DNA of 7,067 nt from Rhodothermia bacterium (GCA_007122185.1 SKUI01000213.1:1-7067), one strand, 5' to 3'. Shown: positions 1 through 6,001, counted from the first letter of the stretch. Program-made: numbers and translations. Notes: generated from the letters alone by a model not told the origin.

Positions 1-548
1 AGCGTAACACCGTATTCGGCAGGCAGGGCGTAAGTAATCCTGGTCATGGCGTTGAAGGGGTTCGGATAGTTATTTTCGAGGTAAGGCGCTCCGGGCAGGC
101 CGTTCGGGGTGCCGTGGTCTTCACCGCTGCTGGATGTGGCGGGATATCCGGAAAGTGAGATGTTGTTGAAACGCACATTACCGTCGTCGCCCTGCAGTGT
201 TGCCTCGTCGCCGGGCATGTAGTTGACCCCCGGCACGTAGATGCCTGTTTCGTGGTCAAAAAGATGCAGCGAATCGGTGACCAGCGAAACGACGGGCAGG
301 GCATAGGTATCCGCTCCCAGCTCAAAAGGAAAGAAGGTGCGGGTGGCCACGGGGGAGCACGCATCCGCCACACAGGCACGGGTGCGGATGATTGTTGCCT
401 TACTGACATAATAGCGCGGTTCCATCCAGCGGCGAATATCGGCAGTGATGTTGTTGGTAGGGATCAGGGACAGGCTGTTAGGCTCGCCGGTGCGGTCAAA
501 AACGGGAATGGTAAGGGTATATCTGGTGGATGCGGCAGCAGGTTCCGA
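1..548 (-). pseudogene. Remnant of a CotH-type surface protein with T9SS sorting signal (5' truncated, internally deleted, runs off left edge)
   Basis: The frame is open for about 182 codons, from just inside an in-frame TAG (551-549) to the left edge. The N-terminal part resembles the chitobiase-C-like lead-in of CotH kinase-family proteins (TRYTLTIPVFDRTGEP, then SKATIIRTRAC). It continues into the CotH-typical segment LPVVSLVTDSLHLFDHETGIYVPG (303-228, here interrupted by no stop). The sequence then jumps to an acidic/Gly/Ser linker with VRFNNISLSG and to LENNYPNPFNAMTRITYALP (80-24). That last segment is a classic type A T9SS sorting domain, cut by the window edge. The several-hundred-residue CotH kinase-fold domain expected after GIYVPG is missing without a frame break. 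No plausible start exists: the first ATG (425) falls mid-domain, and TAA and TAG stops lie just upstream. It sits 43 bp after the response regulator stop. It could instead be a short recombinant gene started by an unusual codon. The family call is good; pseudogene status is inferred. Confidence 0.62.
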
Positions 549-591
549 CTACCGGGTTTAATGCCTGGAGGCGGATGACAGCACTCGTGTC

Positions 592-987
592 TCAGCAGAA
601 ATCATTCAGAGCCGGGAGTTGCTTCAGATCCTTCAGATTTCGGAAGGAGAGGGGCTTGTCGATGTAATCGATGACGATATCGTAGGTGCGGGCGCGCTCC
701 TTGTCGGCGGTGTCGACCGATGAGGTGACCATGGCCACACGCACACGCGCGGTCAGATCCTCCCGGTAGAGAACATCCAGGAAATCCCAGCCGCTGACGC
801 CCGGCATGTTGATATCCAACAGAACAAGATAACGGTCGCCGCGGTTGTTGCGGATATGGTTGAGCGCATCCTGCCCGCTGTAAAACAGCCGGGGAGAGGA
901 ATGCAGCCCGCTTTTGATCACAACCTGCTGGTGCAGCATGGTGATGATGCGGTCGTCGTCTACAATAAGCATTTCCATTCGACTCAT
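592..987 (-). CDS. Single-domain (CheY-like) response regulator
   Basis: This 131-residue protein is one receiver domain with no output domain. Its motifs are complete: acidic triad DDD at residues 10-12, phosphoacceptor Asp58 in LVLLDINMP, Thr88/Ser89 in VTSS, and Lys111 followed by Pro in YIDKPL. The NMPGVSGWDFLD and VTSSVDTADKERA segments are typical of small receivers common in Bacteroidota, where they often accompany PAS-type histidine kinases. It is expected to be cytosolic and to act as a phosphate acceptor or shuttle, or by binding a partner protein. It lies downstream of a REC-PAS-DHp gene and a hybrid kinase in the same orientation, which makes these its likely partners. The start is the ATG at 987, because an in-frame TGA immediately precedes it. 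Two more ATGs follow at codons 4 and 6. No Shine-Dalgarno is seen. The first codons lie inside the 9-bp repeat array described separately, and the start overlaps the stop of an upstream mini-ORF as ATGA. Confidence 0.93.
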   Translation of the reverse strand: MSRMEMLIVDDDRIITMLHQQVVIKSGLHSSPRLFYSGQDALNHIRNNRGDRYLVLLDINMPGVSGWDFLDVLYREDLTARVRVAMVTSSVDTADKERARTYDIVIDYIDKPLSFRNLKDLKQLPALNDFC

Positions 988-1140
988 TCAGTCATTCGTT
1001 TGATACGGTTCCTTCGGCTCATGCCGTCATTCGGTAAATTCGTCTCATTCGATTCACCCGATTCATACGACTTATGCGGTTACCCGTTTCATGCTGATCT
1101 TATGGCTCATGCGGTTCAGTCGGATGACTCGGTTTCACCG
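975..1140 (-). repeat. Degenerate 9-bp tandem array spanning the REC-PAS-DHp/response-regulator junction
   Basis: On the plus strand, a heptamer close to TCATTCG (minus: CGAATGA) recurs about every 9 bp. Units begin at 975, 984, 992, 1001, 1010, 1019, 1027, 1036, 1045, 1054, 1063, 1072, 1080, 1089, 1098, 1107, 1116, 1125 and 1134. All steps are 9 except three of 8. Exact TCATTCG copies are at 992, 1027 and 1045; others differ at one to three positions (for example TCATACG, TCATGCG, TCAGTCG). The array starts inside the last codons of the REC-PAS-DHp gene, contains its stop codon (1118-1116), fills the 128-bp gap, and supplies the first codons of the response regulator. The register is directly visible. 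That it arose by tandem duplication and then diverged is inferred. Confidence 0.75.
984..1110 (-). other. Chain of three mini-ORFs between the REC-PAS-DHp gene and the response regulator
   Basis: Reading downstream of the REC-PAS-DHp stop, three short ORFs follow. 1110-1072 encodes MSHKISMKRVTA and starts 5 nt after that stop. 1066-1019 encodes MNRVNRMRRIYRMTA and starts 5 nt after the first ends. 1022-984 encodes MSRRNRIKRMTE; its ATG overlaps the previous TGA as ATGA, and its own TGA overlaps the response regulator ATG as ATGA. They are made from the 9-bp array. A role as reinitiation stepping stones is a hypothesis. The peptides are short, basic and repetitive, and no independent function is claimed. 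Confidence 0.35.
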
Positions 1141-2195
1141 GGATTGAACACCTGGTCGGTTTTTTGGGAAATGTCCCGGATGATGCCGTCCAGTTCCCAG
1201 GCAGCCCGGTTAATCTCCAAGAGGATCTCGGCCCTGTCCATCCCGGCGAAATCCTCATCATCCAGCACGGCCACCAGCCCCATCAATCGCACCAGGGGCG
1301 CCCGGACTACGTGGGACTGGGTCCAGGCAATATCCCTCAGCGCTTCGTTCTGCTTCTCCAGCGCTTTCAGATGGGTCCTCCGTTCGGTCACATCCTGCAC
1401 TGTGCCGATCGCGCGCAGGGGCTGCCCGTACTCGTCCAGTTCAAATTCGGCATCCTCATGCACCCAGATTGTTTTGTTCTCCTTCAGGACACGGTACTCA
1501 ATGGCGTATCCATCCGTGAAATTATCCTTTGCCCGGTGCCAGATATCCCACACCTTCTGCCGGTCGTCAGGGTGGATCTTCGCCATCCATTTCTCAAGGG
1601 GGATGGGAGCATGGCACGGGGTGGATTCAGTGCCAAAGCCCATGATCGTACAGGCCTGCTCGGACAGTACGATCAGATCGTCGTCCAGGGTAAGCTTCCA
1701 GCTGCCGATATTCGCCACTTTCTGCGCCTGGTTCAGGTCGTAGGTGCGCTCCCGGACGAGCGCTTCCAGGTGGGACTTGTGGTCCTGAAGGTTTTTCCGG
1801 GCCCTGCGCAGTTCCAGGTGGGTGCGGATGCGGGCCAGGACTTCCTTCTCCTGGAACGGCTTGCTGACATAGTCCACCCCGCCTTCGGTAAAGGCCTTGA
1901 CCTTGCTTTCGGCATCGCCCAGGGCACTTATGAAGATGACGGGGATGTCGGACAGCGACTCGTTCTGTTTGAGTGTGCGGCATACCTGGTATCCGTTCAT
2001 GTAGGGCATCATCACATCCAGCAGAATCAGATCGGGCGGATTCCGAAGTGCGGCGCGGATGGCCAGCTCGCCTCTGGGGAACTGGACCACACGGTATCCC
2101 GCAGATACCAGCATCTCCTCGAGCAGTTCGAGGTTTTCTACCGTATCGTCGACGGTCATGATGGTTGCCGCCGGGGTGTCCTGGGGATAGATCAT
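1116..2195 (-). CDS. REC-PAS-DHp signalling protein lacking a HATPase domain
   Basis: This is a 359-residue cytosolic protein. Residues 11-127 form a receiver domain with acidic pair Asp16/Asp17, phosphoacceptor Asp60 in LILLDVMMPYMNG, Ser90 in FISA and Lys112 in SKPF. A coiled-coil linker (about 128-160) leads to a PAS fold (about 161-273, from NIGSWKL to the GTVQDVTERR end motif). The C-terminal 80 residues look like a dimerisation/histidine phosphotransfer helix pair. The H-box is QSHVVRAPLVRLMGL with candidate phospho-His295, and EINRAAWELDGIIRDISQKT is the second helix. The protein then stops; no N, G1, F or G2 box of an ATPase domain follows in any frame before the next gene. It therefore probably receives phosphate and may pass it on, rather than autophosphorylating. 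It is flanked by a hybrid kinase upstream and a lone receiver downstream. The ATG at 2195 lies inside the first 38-bp repeat unit and overlaps a mini-ORF stop as ATGA. The frame stays open for a few codons upstream, without a better start. Confidence 0.9.
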   Translation of the reverse strand: MIYPQDTPAATIMTVDDTVENLELLEEMLVSAGYRVVQFPRGELAIRAALRNPPDLILLDVMMPYMNGYQVCRTLKQNESLSDIPVIFISALGDAESKVKAFTEGGVDYVSKPFQEKEVLARIRTHLELRRARKNLQDHKSHLEALVRERTYDLNQAQKVANIGSWKLTLDDDLIVLSEQACTIMGFGTESTPCHAPIPLEKWMAKIHPDDRQKVWDIWHRAKDNFTDGYAIEYRVLKENKTIWVHEDAEFELDEYGQPLRAIGTVQDVTERRTHLKALEKQNEALRDIAWTQSHVVRAPLVRLMGLVAVLDDEDFAGMDRAEILLEINRAAWELDGIIRDISQKTDQVFNPGETESSD

Positions 2196-2300
2196 CGGTC
2201 GCTGTTTCCGGGGTCTTTGAAAAGATAGATCATCGGTCGCTGTTTCCGGGGTCTTTGAAAAGATAGATCATGAGTCGCTGTTTCCGGGGTCTTCGAACAG
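2187..2300 (-). repeat. 38-bp tandem triplication covering the kinase 3' end and the next start codon
   Basis: Three adjacent 38-bp units lie at 2187-2224, 2225-2262 and 2263-2300. The first two are identical. The third differs at four positions (unit positions 10, 11, 32 and 36) and encodes the last residues of the hybrid kinase ([10 protein letters not shown] plus stop) along with the sequence just after it. Unit 1 supplies the ATG-ATC-TAT start of the REC-PAS-DHp gene. The parsimonious reading is that kinase and REC-PAS genes once overlapped by ATGA and that this junction was duplicated twice, inserting 76 bp while keeping both genes intact. Confidence 0.95.
2192..2271 (-). other. Two tandem 13-codon mini-ORFs linked by ATGA overlaps
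   Basis: ORFs at 2271-2230 and 2233-2192 both encode [13 protein letters not shown]. Each is 42 nt including the stop, and consecutive ORFs share 4 nt (ATGA), giving the 38-bp period exactly. The first ATG overlaps the kinase TGA (2270-2268). The last TGA (2194-2192) overlaps the ATG of the REC-PAS-DHp gene (2195-2193). The series kinase, mini-ORF, mini-ORF, REC-PAS-DHp is therefore joined by three consecutive ATGA overlaps. This geometry is certain. Translation of the mini-ORFs and their use in coupling are inferred. Confidence 0.5.
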
Positions 2301-5051
2301 GTGGAGCAGGGTGTCGTAGTCATAGGCGGCGGCCAGTTCCCGGATGCCGGCCCGGATGGCCGCGAATTCCGGTTCCAGGTTGTCGGCCAGTCGCCGCAGC
2401 CCGATCATGTCGCCTTCGAGAATGGCGGAGCGGATCTGGTGGATGGTTCGGGGGGAAAGGCCGGTGATGGTCTGCCGGGTCAGGAGTTTCTTTCCAACGG
2501 CGGTGCGGTATTCGGCGGGAGGCTCGTCCGTGTGGTAGGATACGTTCATCAGGGAGCCGAGCAGGGTCAGCAGTTCGTCGGGATCCACGGGCTGGCTGAT
2601 GTAACCGTCCAGCCCGCTGGTGTCGCGTTCGGAGCGGCGGCTTCGCATAATGCCGGAGGTGAGGCCAATGACAGGGATAATGCTGCCGGCGTCGGTGGCC
2701 CGGATCAGTCCGGTGGCTGTGACGCCGTCCATGACGGGCATGCGCAGGTCCATGAGCACCGCGTCGGGCTTCCATGAGGCATGCAGAGCGGCCGCTTCCT
2801 CGCCGTTTTGTGCTTCGCGGACCACAAAACCCGCCGGCTCCAGGATGGAGCGCAGCAGCTGGCGGTTGACCTCACGGTCGTCGGCCACCAGGATTTTCAG
2901 CTTGCCTGCGCCCCTGGCCAGCCGGGTGATGCGCTTCTGCTCGGTGTCGCTGATCAGGTCCGTGCCGTCGGTGATGGAGACGGGGAGGGTGAGCCGGAAC
3001 GTGCTGCCTTTGCCGGGCGTGCTGTACACCTCGATGGTCCCTTTCAGCAGGTGCGCCAGTTTTCTGGATATGGGCAGCCCGAGGCCGGTACCGGCGGAGC
3101 GCAGCCCATCCTTTAGCTGGTAGTACTTGGAAAATAGTTGTTTGATGTCGGATTTGGGGATGCCCGGGCCGGTGTCCTCGACTTCAAAAACCAGGTGGAT
3201 GCGATCGTTGCGCCCGGGTTTGCCGGGGAAGTCCGCGCGCAGGGTGACCGAGCCATCCCCGGTGGCCTTGATGGCGTTGCTGAGCAGGTTCACCAGGATC
3301 TGGCGGATCTTGGCCTCGTCGGCATAAATGAAATCCGGGAGCCTTGGGTCGATATCGGTCGTGTAGCGCAGCCCCTTGCGGCCGGCACGCGGCACAAACA
3401 TCCGGAACACGTCATTGATGAGCGAGCGGACGTGGAAGCGGGTCGGGCTGACCGTTTCGGCGCCGGCTTCAATTTTCGTATAATCCAGCGTCTGATTGAC
3501 CAGGTTAAGCAGTTGCTCGCTGCTGCCCAGGATGGTGCGGATCTGCTCAGCCTGCCTGTCGTTGAGGGTCTGATCGCGCTCCATGACCCGGGCAAACCCG
3601 ATGATGGCATTGAGCGGCGTGCGGATCTCATGGCTCATGCTGGACAAAAACGTGCTCTTGGCACGGTTCGCGGCTTCGGCCTCGGAGCGGGCGAGGCGGT
3701 GCTCTTCGGCTTTCCTGCGGTCGGTGATCTCGAAGATCATGCTGCACACTCCGGTAATGCCGCCCTTCACATCACGAACCGGAAACTTGGTGCTCAGAAA
3801 ATGGCGCGGATCCGTTCCCTCTTTGAATGTCTCTTCGATTTCGATGGTTTCGCCGGTCGCGAGCACGTGGCGGTCGTTCTCCATGAAACCGCTTGCCAGT
3901 TCCGGCTCGAACAGATCGGCGTCCATGCGGCCAAGCGCATCCTCCCGTGTGATTCCCGTAATCTCCTGCCATTTCCGGTTGACCAGCTGGTAGGTGCCGT
4001 CCGCGTTTTTCACGGCGATGACGGAGACGCTGTTGTCGATCAGGTCGGACAGGAACCGCTCGTTTTCCACCAGGGATTTCTGGGTGCGGATGCGGTTCTG
4101 CACGTTGACCATCATCTGGGCGAAGATGGTCAGCAGCTTGCGCTCGTTGACACTGATCCTGTGCAGGTTGCGGACGAAATCCAGCCCCACGAAACCGACG
4201 CACTCGGACCGGTCCATCATGGGCACGGCGATCAGGCTCTTGATGCCCTGGGGTTCGAGCATCTGCCGGATGCCGCTGTCTTTCGGCAGGGCAAAAATAT
4301 TTGGCACGTACATCGTTTCACCCTTCCGGTGGGTATTCACCCAGTCGGGGATGTGCTCGTTGGGGTAGTTCTGCAGGTACGCGATCTGCGGCTCGATGCC
4401 CGGGGCGCACCACTCGTGGGTGTTGGTGGATGTGTTGCGGTCGAAATCGTATCGGAAAATGTAGAACCGGTCGGCGCCGGAAAACTGGCCCAGTTCGGCC
4501 AGGGACTTGTGGATGGCGGCGTCCACCTCCGATTCGGGGATGCTGATATAGGTGGCCGAGATTTTCATCAGCAGTTCCTGCAGCCGGGTCTGCAACATCA
4601 GTTCGGTTTCCACCTTCTTCTGGCGGGTGATGTCGCGACCGGTGGACTGGATCTCCACCACCTTGCCGTTGCCACCGATAATCGCCGTGTCGGTCCATTC
4701 CTGCCAGCCGGTGCGGCCTCTGGACAAGGTTACCTCATGGTTGTAGGTAACGGAGCGGTTGGATGCGCTCAGGCGGGCGAGCGTTTCCATGACGCTCGTG
4801 CGGCTGTCACGTGGAATCAGGTCGAGGAACCGTGTGCCCAGCAGCTCTTCGGCGGTGCGGCCGAACATGCGACAGTAGGGTTCGTTGACGTAGGTGAGCG
4901 TGGTGTCGGGCAGGAACCGGCAAAGCAGGTCTTCCTGGGTCTCCAGGATGGAGCGCAGAAACCGCTCGGTCTTCCTGAGCTTTTCCAGCTCTTCGCGGAG
5001 CCGTTCTTCAGGCGGTGAACCGGTGGGATTGTCGGCGGAGTGTTCGGCCAT
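2268..5051 (-). CDS. Soluble hybrid sensor histidine kinase (PAS-GAF-PAS-HisKA-HATPase-REC)
   Basis: The protein has 927 residues and no membrane segment, so it should sense in the cytosol. Domains in order: a short coiled coil (15-35); PAS 1 (about 30-145, ending in [10 protein letters not shown]); GAF (about 160-320, including [17 protein letters not shown]); PAS 2 (about 330-445, ending in [11 protein letters not shown]); HisKA with His474 in [16 protein letters not shown]; HATPase (about 575-690) with Asn588/Asn592 (N box), DTGPGI at 626-631 and GTGLGL at 654-659; receiver (718-835) with Asp724/Asp725, phosphoacceptor Asp768 in [11 protein letters not shown] and Thr798. A helical tail (about 845-920, [18 protein letters not shown] onward) resembles the extension often found after such receivers; it has no HPt histidine motif. 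The receiver's usual Lys in an SKP motif is Gln820 (ISQPVDP). It probably starts a phosphorelay shared with the two downstream REC proteins. The ATG at 5051 follows a C/T-rich stretch with no Shine-Dalgarno. Confidence 0.95.
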   Translation of the reverse strand: MAEHSADNPTGSPPEERLREELEKLRKTERFLRSILETQEDLLCRFLPDTTLTYVNEPYCRMFGRTAEELLGTRFLDLIPRDSRTSVMETLARLSASNRSVTYNHEVTLSRGRTGWQEWTDTAIIGGNGKVVEIQSTGRDITRQKKVETELMLQTRLQELLMKISATYISIPESEVDAAIHKSLAELGQFSGADRFYIFRYDFDRNTSTNTHEWCAPGIEPQIAYLQNYPNEHIPDWVNTHRKGETMYVPNIFALPKDSGIRQMLEPQGIKSLIAVPMMDRSECVGFVGLDFVRNLHRISVNERKLLTIFAQMMVNVQNRIRTQKSLVENERFLSDLIDNSVSVIAVKNADGTYQLVNRKWQEITGITREDALGRMDADLFEPELASGFMENDRHVLATGETIEIEETFKEGTDPRHFLSTKFPVRDVKGGITGVCSMIFEITDRRKAEEHRLARSEAEAANRAKSTFLSSMSHEIRTPLNAIIGFARVMERDQTLNDRQAEQIRTILGSSEQLLNLVNQTLDYTKIEAGAETVSPTRFHVRSLINDVFRMFVPRAGRKGLRYTTDIDPRLPDFIYADEAKIRQILVNLLSNAIKATGDGSVTLRADFPGKPGRNDRIHLVFEVEDTGPGIPKSDIKQLFSKYYQLKDGLRSAGTGLGLPISRKLAHLLKGTIEVYSTPGKGSTFRLTLPVSITDGTDLISDTEQKRITRLARGAGKLKILVADDREVNRQLLRSILEPAGFVVREAQNGEEAAALHASWKPDAVLMDLRMPVMDGVTATGLIRATDAGSIIPVIGLTSGIMRSRRSERDTSGLDGYISQPVDPDELLTLLGSLMNVSYHTDEPPAEYRTAVGKKLLTRQTITGLSPRTIHQIRSAILEGDMIGLRRLADNLEPEFAAIRAGIRELAAAYDYDTLLHLFEDPGNSDS

Positions 5052-5182
5052 GGGGAAAGGGAGAGTGGAAAATAGCTTTTGCTGTTTCGTTTTGAAGCAA
5101 TATTTCAGGAAAGCGAGTGCCTGCCGCAGTGCTGGCCGGGGTTCGTCCCGTCAAGCTTCCGCGGGCGTCATGCCATGTCTGT

Positions 5183-5207
5183 AAAAAAATCCTATAAAAT
5201 ATAGGAT
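5183..5207 (-). terminator. Intrinsic-type terminator after the DUF2141 gene
   Basis: Perfect 7-bp inverted arms lie at 5201-5207 and 5189-5195 around a 5-nt loop. On the minus strand the second arm runs into a run of seven T (5189-5183). The hairpin begins 34 nt after the DUF2141 stop. The stem is AT-rich, so termination may be partial. The T-run exists only in the minus-strand direction, which fits termination of the upstream unit and separates it from the kinase operon. Confidence 0.6.
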
Positions 5208-5227
5208 AAGCGGTATCATTGTGCAAA
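5196..5227 (-). promoter_or_regulatory. Candidate Bacteroidota-type promoter for the kinase operon
   Basis: On the minus strand TTTG (5227-5224) and TATATTTT (5203-5196) are separated by 20 nt. This resembles the Bacteroides -33 TTTG / -7 TAnnTTTG promoter, with one mismatch in the -7 box. Transcription would start near 5190, giving a leader of roughly 140 nt before the kinase ATG. The -7 box lies in the loop and arm of the terminator hairpin. AT-rich sequence makes chance matches likely and the phylum is inferred, so this is tentative. Confidence 0.3.
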
Positions 5228-5241
5228 ATACAAATATGCCA

Positions 5242-5811
5242 TTACCAATAGGTTAACGTAATGTGGATGGTGGTGTCGGCCTTCAGCTCGAACAGGCGGT
5301 CCTTGAATGACGGTTCGCCGAACCGGCTGCGCGGATTGTTGGAGAAACCGTAGCCCTCGGAGGGGATACCGAAAAAATTGGTGTCCAGTTTACCATTGCT
5401 GTTTTCATCGTGAAAGAGGCGCACGGCCTTTGGTCCGGGGGCCAGGCTATCGAACCGCACGGTGACGGTAGTGCCGGTGACCGGGTGGATCCCGCCGGTA
5501 AACGCCTCGCCCGTGGAGTCAGACAGCTCAATGATCAGATCCCCCTTGACAGCGCGGAACTCCCCTGTGACAACCTTCAGGACCAGGGGGATGGAGTCGC
5601 GCCGGGTGCCTCTGACTGTGGTGTCATCGGTGAGTTGTTCCGGCTGTACGTGCCGCATCACGGAGCCATTTGGTGCAGGTCCCGGCAGGGTGTCCGTCCC
5701 GGACGGGTACGCGAAAAGGATGGCGGCAAACATCAGTGTCAGCGGCAGTGTCCGCGACAGTGTCAGCGGCCAATTTGTCATGAAGAGAGGATGCGGTTTG
5801 CGGAAATTCAT
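5242..5811 (-). CDS. Exported DUF2141 family protein
   Basis: This 189-residue protein matches the DUF2141 family, small secreted or periplasmic beta-rich proteins of unknown function common in Bacteroidota and Proteobacteria. An N-terminal signal segment has a hydrophobic core at about residues 21-38 (TLPLTLMFAAILFAYPSG), with a longer than usual n-region. The family hallmarks are the VRFDSLAPGPKAVRLFHDEN block, then NSNGKLDTNFFGIPSEGYGF and FGEPSF (about 118-169). DENSNGKLD has the Asp-x-Asn-x-Asn-Gly layout of a calcium-binding loop, but calcium binding is not shown. Residues 40-75 form a longer spacer than I would expect for the family. The ATG at 5811 overlaps an upstream mini-ORF stop as ATGA. 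The ATG at 5781 (codon 11) gives a more ordinary signal peptide and is a real alternative. It follows the metalloprotease gene by 176 bp and is followed by a terminator. Confidence 0.88.
   Translation of the reverse strand: MNFRKPHPLFMTNWPLTLSRTLPLTLMFAAILFAYPSGTDTLPGPAPNGSVMRHVQPEQLTDDTTVRGTRRDSIPLVLKVVTGEFRAVKGDLIIELSDSTGEAFTGGIHPVTGTTVTVRFDSLAPGPKAVRLFHDENSNGKLDTNFFGIPSEGYGFSNNPRSRFGEPSFKDRLFELKADTTIHITLTYW
5734..5769 (-). repeat. Three 12-bp tandem units inside the DUF2141 signal peptide
   Basis: Codons 15-26 consist of three consecutive 12-bp units, CCGCTGACACTG, TCGCGGACACTG and CCGCTGACACTG, encoding PLTL-SRTL-PLTL. Units 1 and 3 are identical and unit 2 differs at its first positions and at position 7. 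The unit length is a multiple of three, so copy-number change would lengthen or shorten the signal segment without breaking the frame. Confidence 0.8.
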
Positions 5812-5882
5812 GGTTTCGGTATGAATGGATCAGTCTGTTGGTTCATCAATGCAGGGTTGCGTGGCGGCTTGATCGTTGCCAT
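5808..5882 (-). other. 24-codon mini-ORF overlapping the DUF2141 start by ATGA
   Basis: An ORF from ATG 5882 to TGA 5808 encodes a peptide beginning MATIKPPRNPALMNQQTD. Its stop shares ATGA with the DUF2141 start at 5811. Its ATG lies in the first 19-bp unit of the composite repeat. A preceding mini-ORF (5918-5892, MALCRRRP) ends 9 nt before it, and another (5971-5945, MALCQRRP) begins 16 nt after the metalloprotease stop. A leader or coupling role is possible; chance occurrence is also quite possible, since any ATG followed by A gives this overlap. Confidence 0.25.
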
Positions 5883-6001
5883 TGACCGGCCTTAGGGCCT
5901 TCGCCGGCACAGCGCCATCGCCGGCAAAGCGCCATTGACCGGCCTTAGGGCCTTCGCTGGCAAAGCGCCATCGCCGGTACAGGGCCTTCACCGGCAAAGT
6001 G
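5879..6001 (-). repeat. Composite 17/19-bp tandem repeat with 53-bp super-period at the metalloprotease 3' end
   Basis: Seven sub-units run without gaps: 5879-5897 (19 bp), 5898-5914, 5915-5931 (17 bp each), 5932-5950 (19 bp), 5951-5967, 5968-5984 and 5985-6001 (17 bp each). The 19-bp units (CCATTGACCGGCCTTAGGG on plus) are identical, and the 17-bp units are variants of CCATCGCCGGCAAAGCG. The 19+17+17 block recurs at a 53-bp interval. The last sub-unit contains the metalloprotease stop codon and its final Leu-Cys-Arg codons, so the array grew from, or into, the gene end. GGCC-CTAA-GGCC forms a small hairpin in each 19-bp unit, but no T-tract follows, so it is not called a terminator. Confidence 0.9.

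Noticed and set aside
44..409. Minus-strand ORF of 121 codons over the CotH remnant
   Set aside because: It is out of frame with the CotH-like and YPNPFN sequence, and its translation is Pro/Arg/Thr-rich without motif, as expected of a frame shadow.
552..591. Terminator or promoter between the response regulator and the CotH remnant
   Set aside because: Only a weak 4-bp stem (GACA/TGTC) with no T-tract is visible, and there is no promoter-like pair.
1164..2228. Plus-strand open frames at 1164-2228 and 856-1743
   Set aside because: They lie opposite the REC-PAS-DHp and response regulator genes, whose domains and motifs are clear. The antisense peptides have no coherent motif.
2290..2520. HPt domain at the C-terminus of the hybrid kinase
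   Set aside because: The tail is helical, but it lacks the HPt histidine motif and no suitable His stands in a helix of the right kind. It fits the generic extension found after REC domains.
3138..5018. Long plus-strand open frame (626 codons) opposite the hybrid kinase
   Set aside because: Its translation shows no recognisable domain. It is the antisense shadow of a well-supported kinase gene in GC-rich DNA, where stop codons are rare on the opposite strand.
5008..5226. 72-codon minus-strand ORF overlapping the kinase start
   Set aside because: It crosses the terminator and leader, overlaps the kinase start in another frame and has no recognisable features.
5879..6001. CRISPR-like array
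   Set aside because: The 17/19-bp units are contiguous with no unique spacers, and the array runs into a coding region. It is a tandem repeat.
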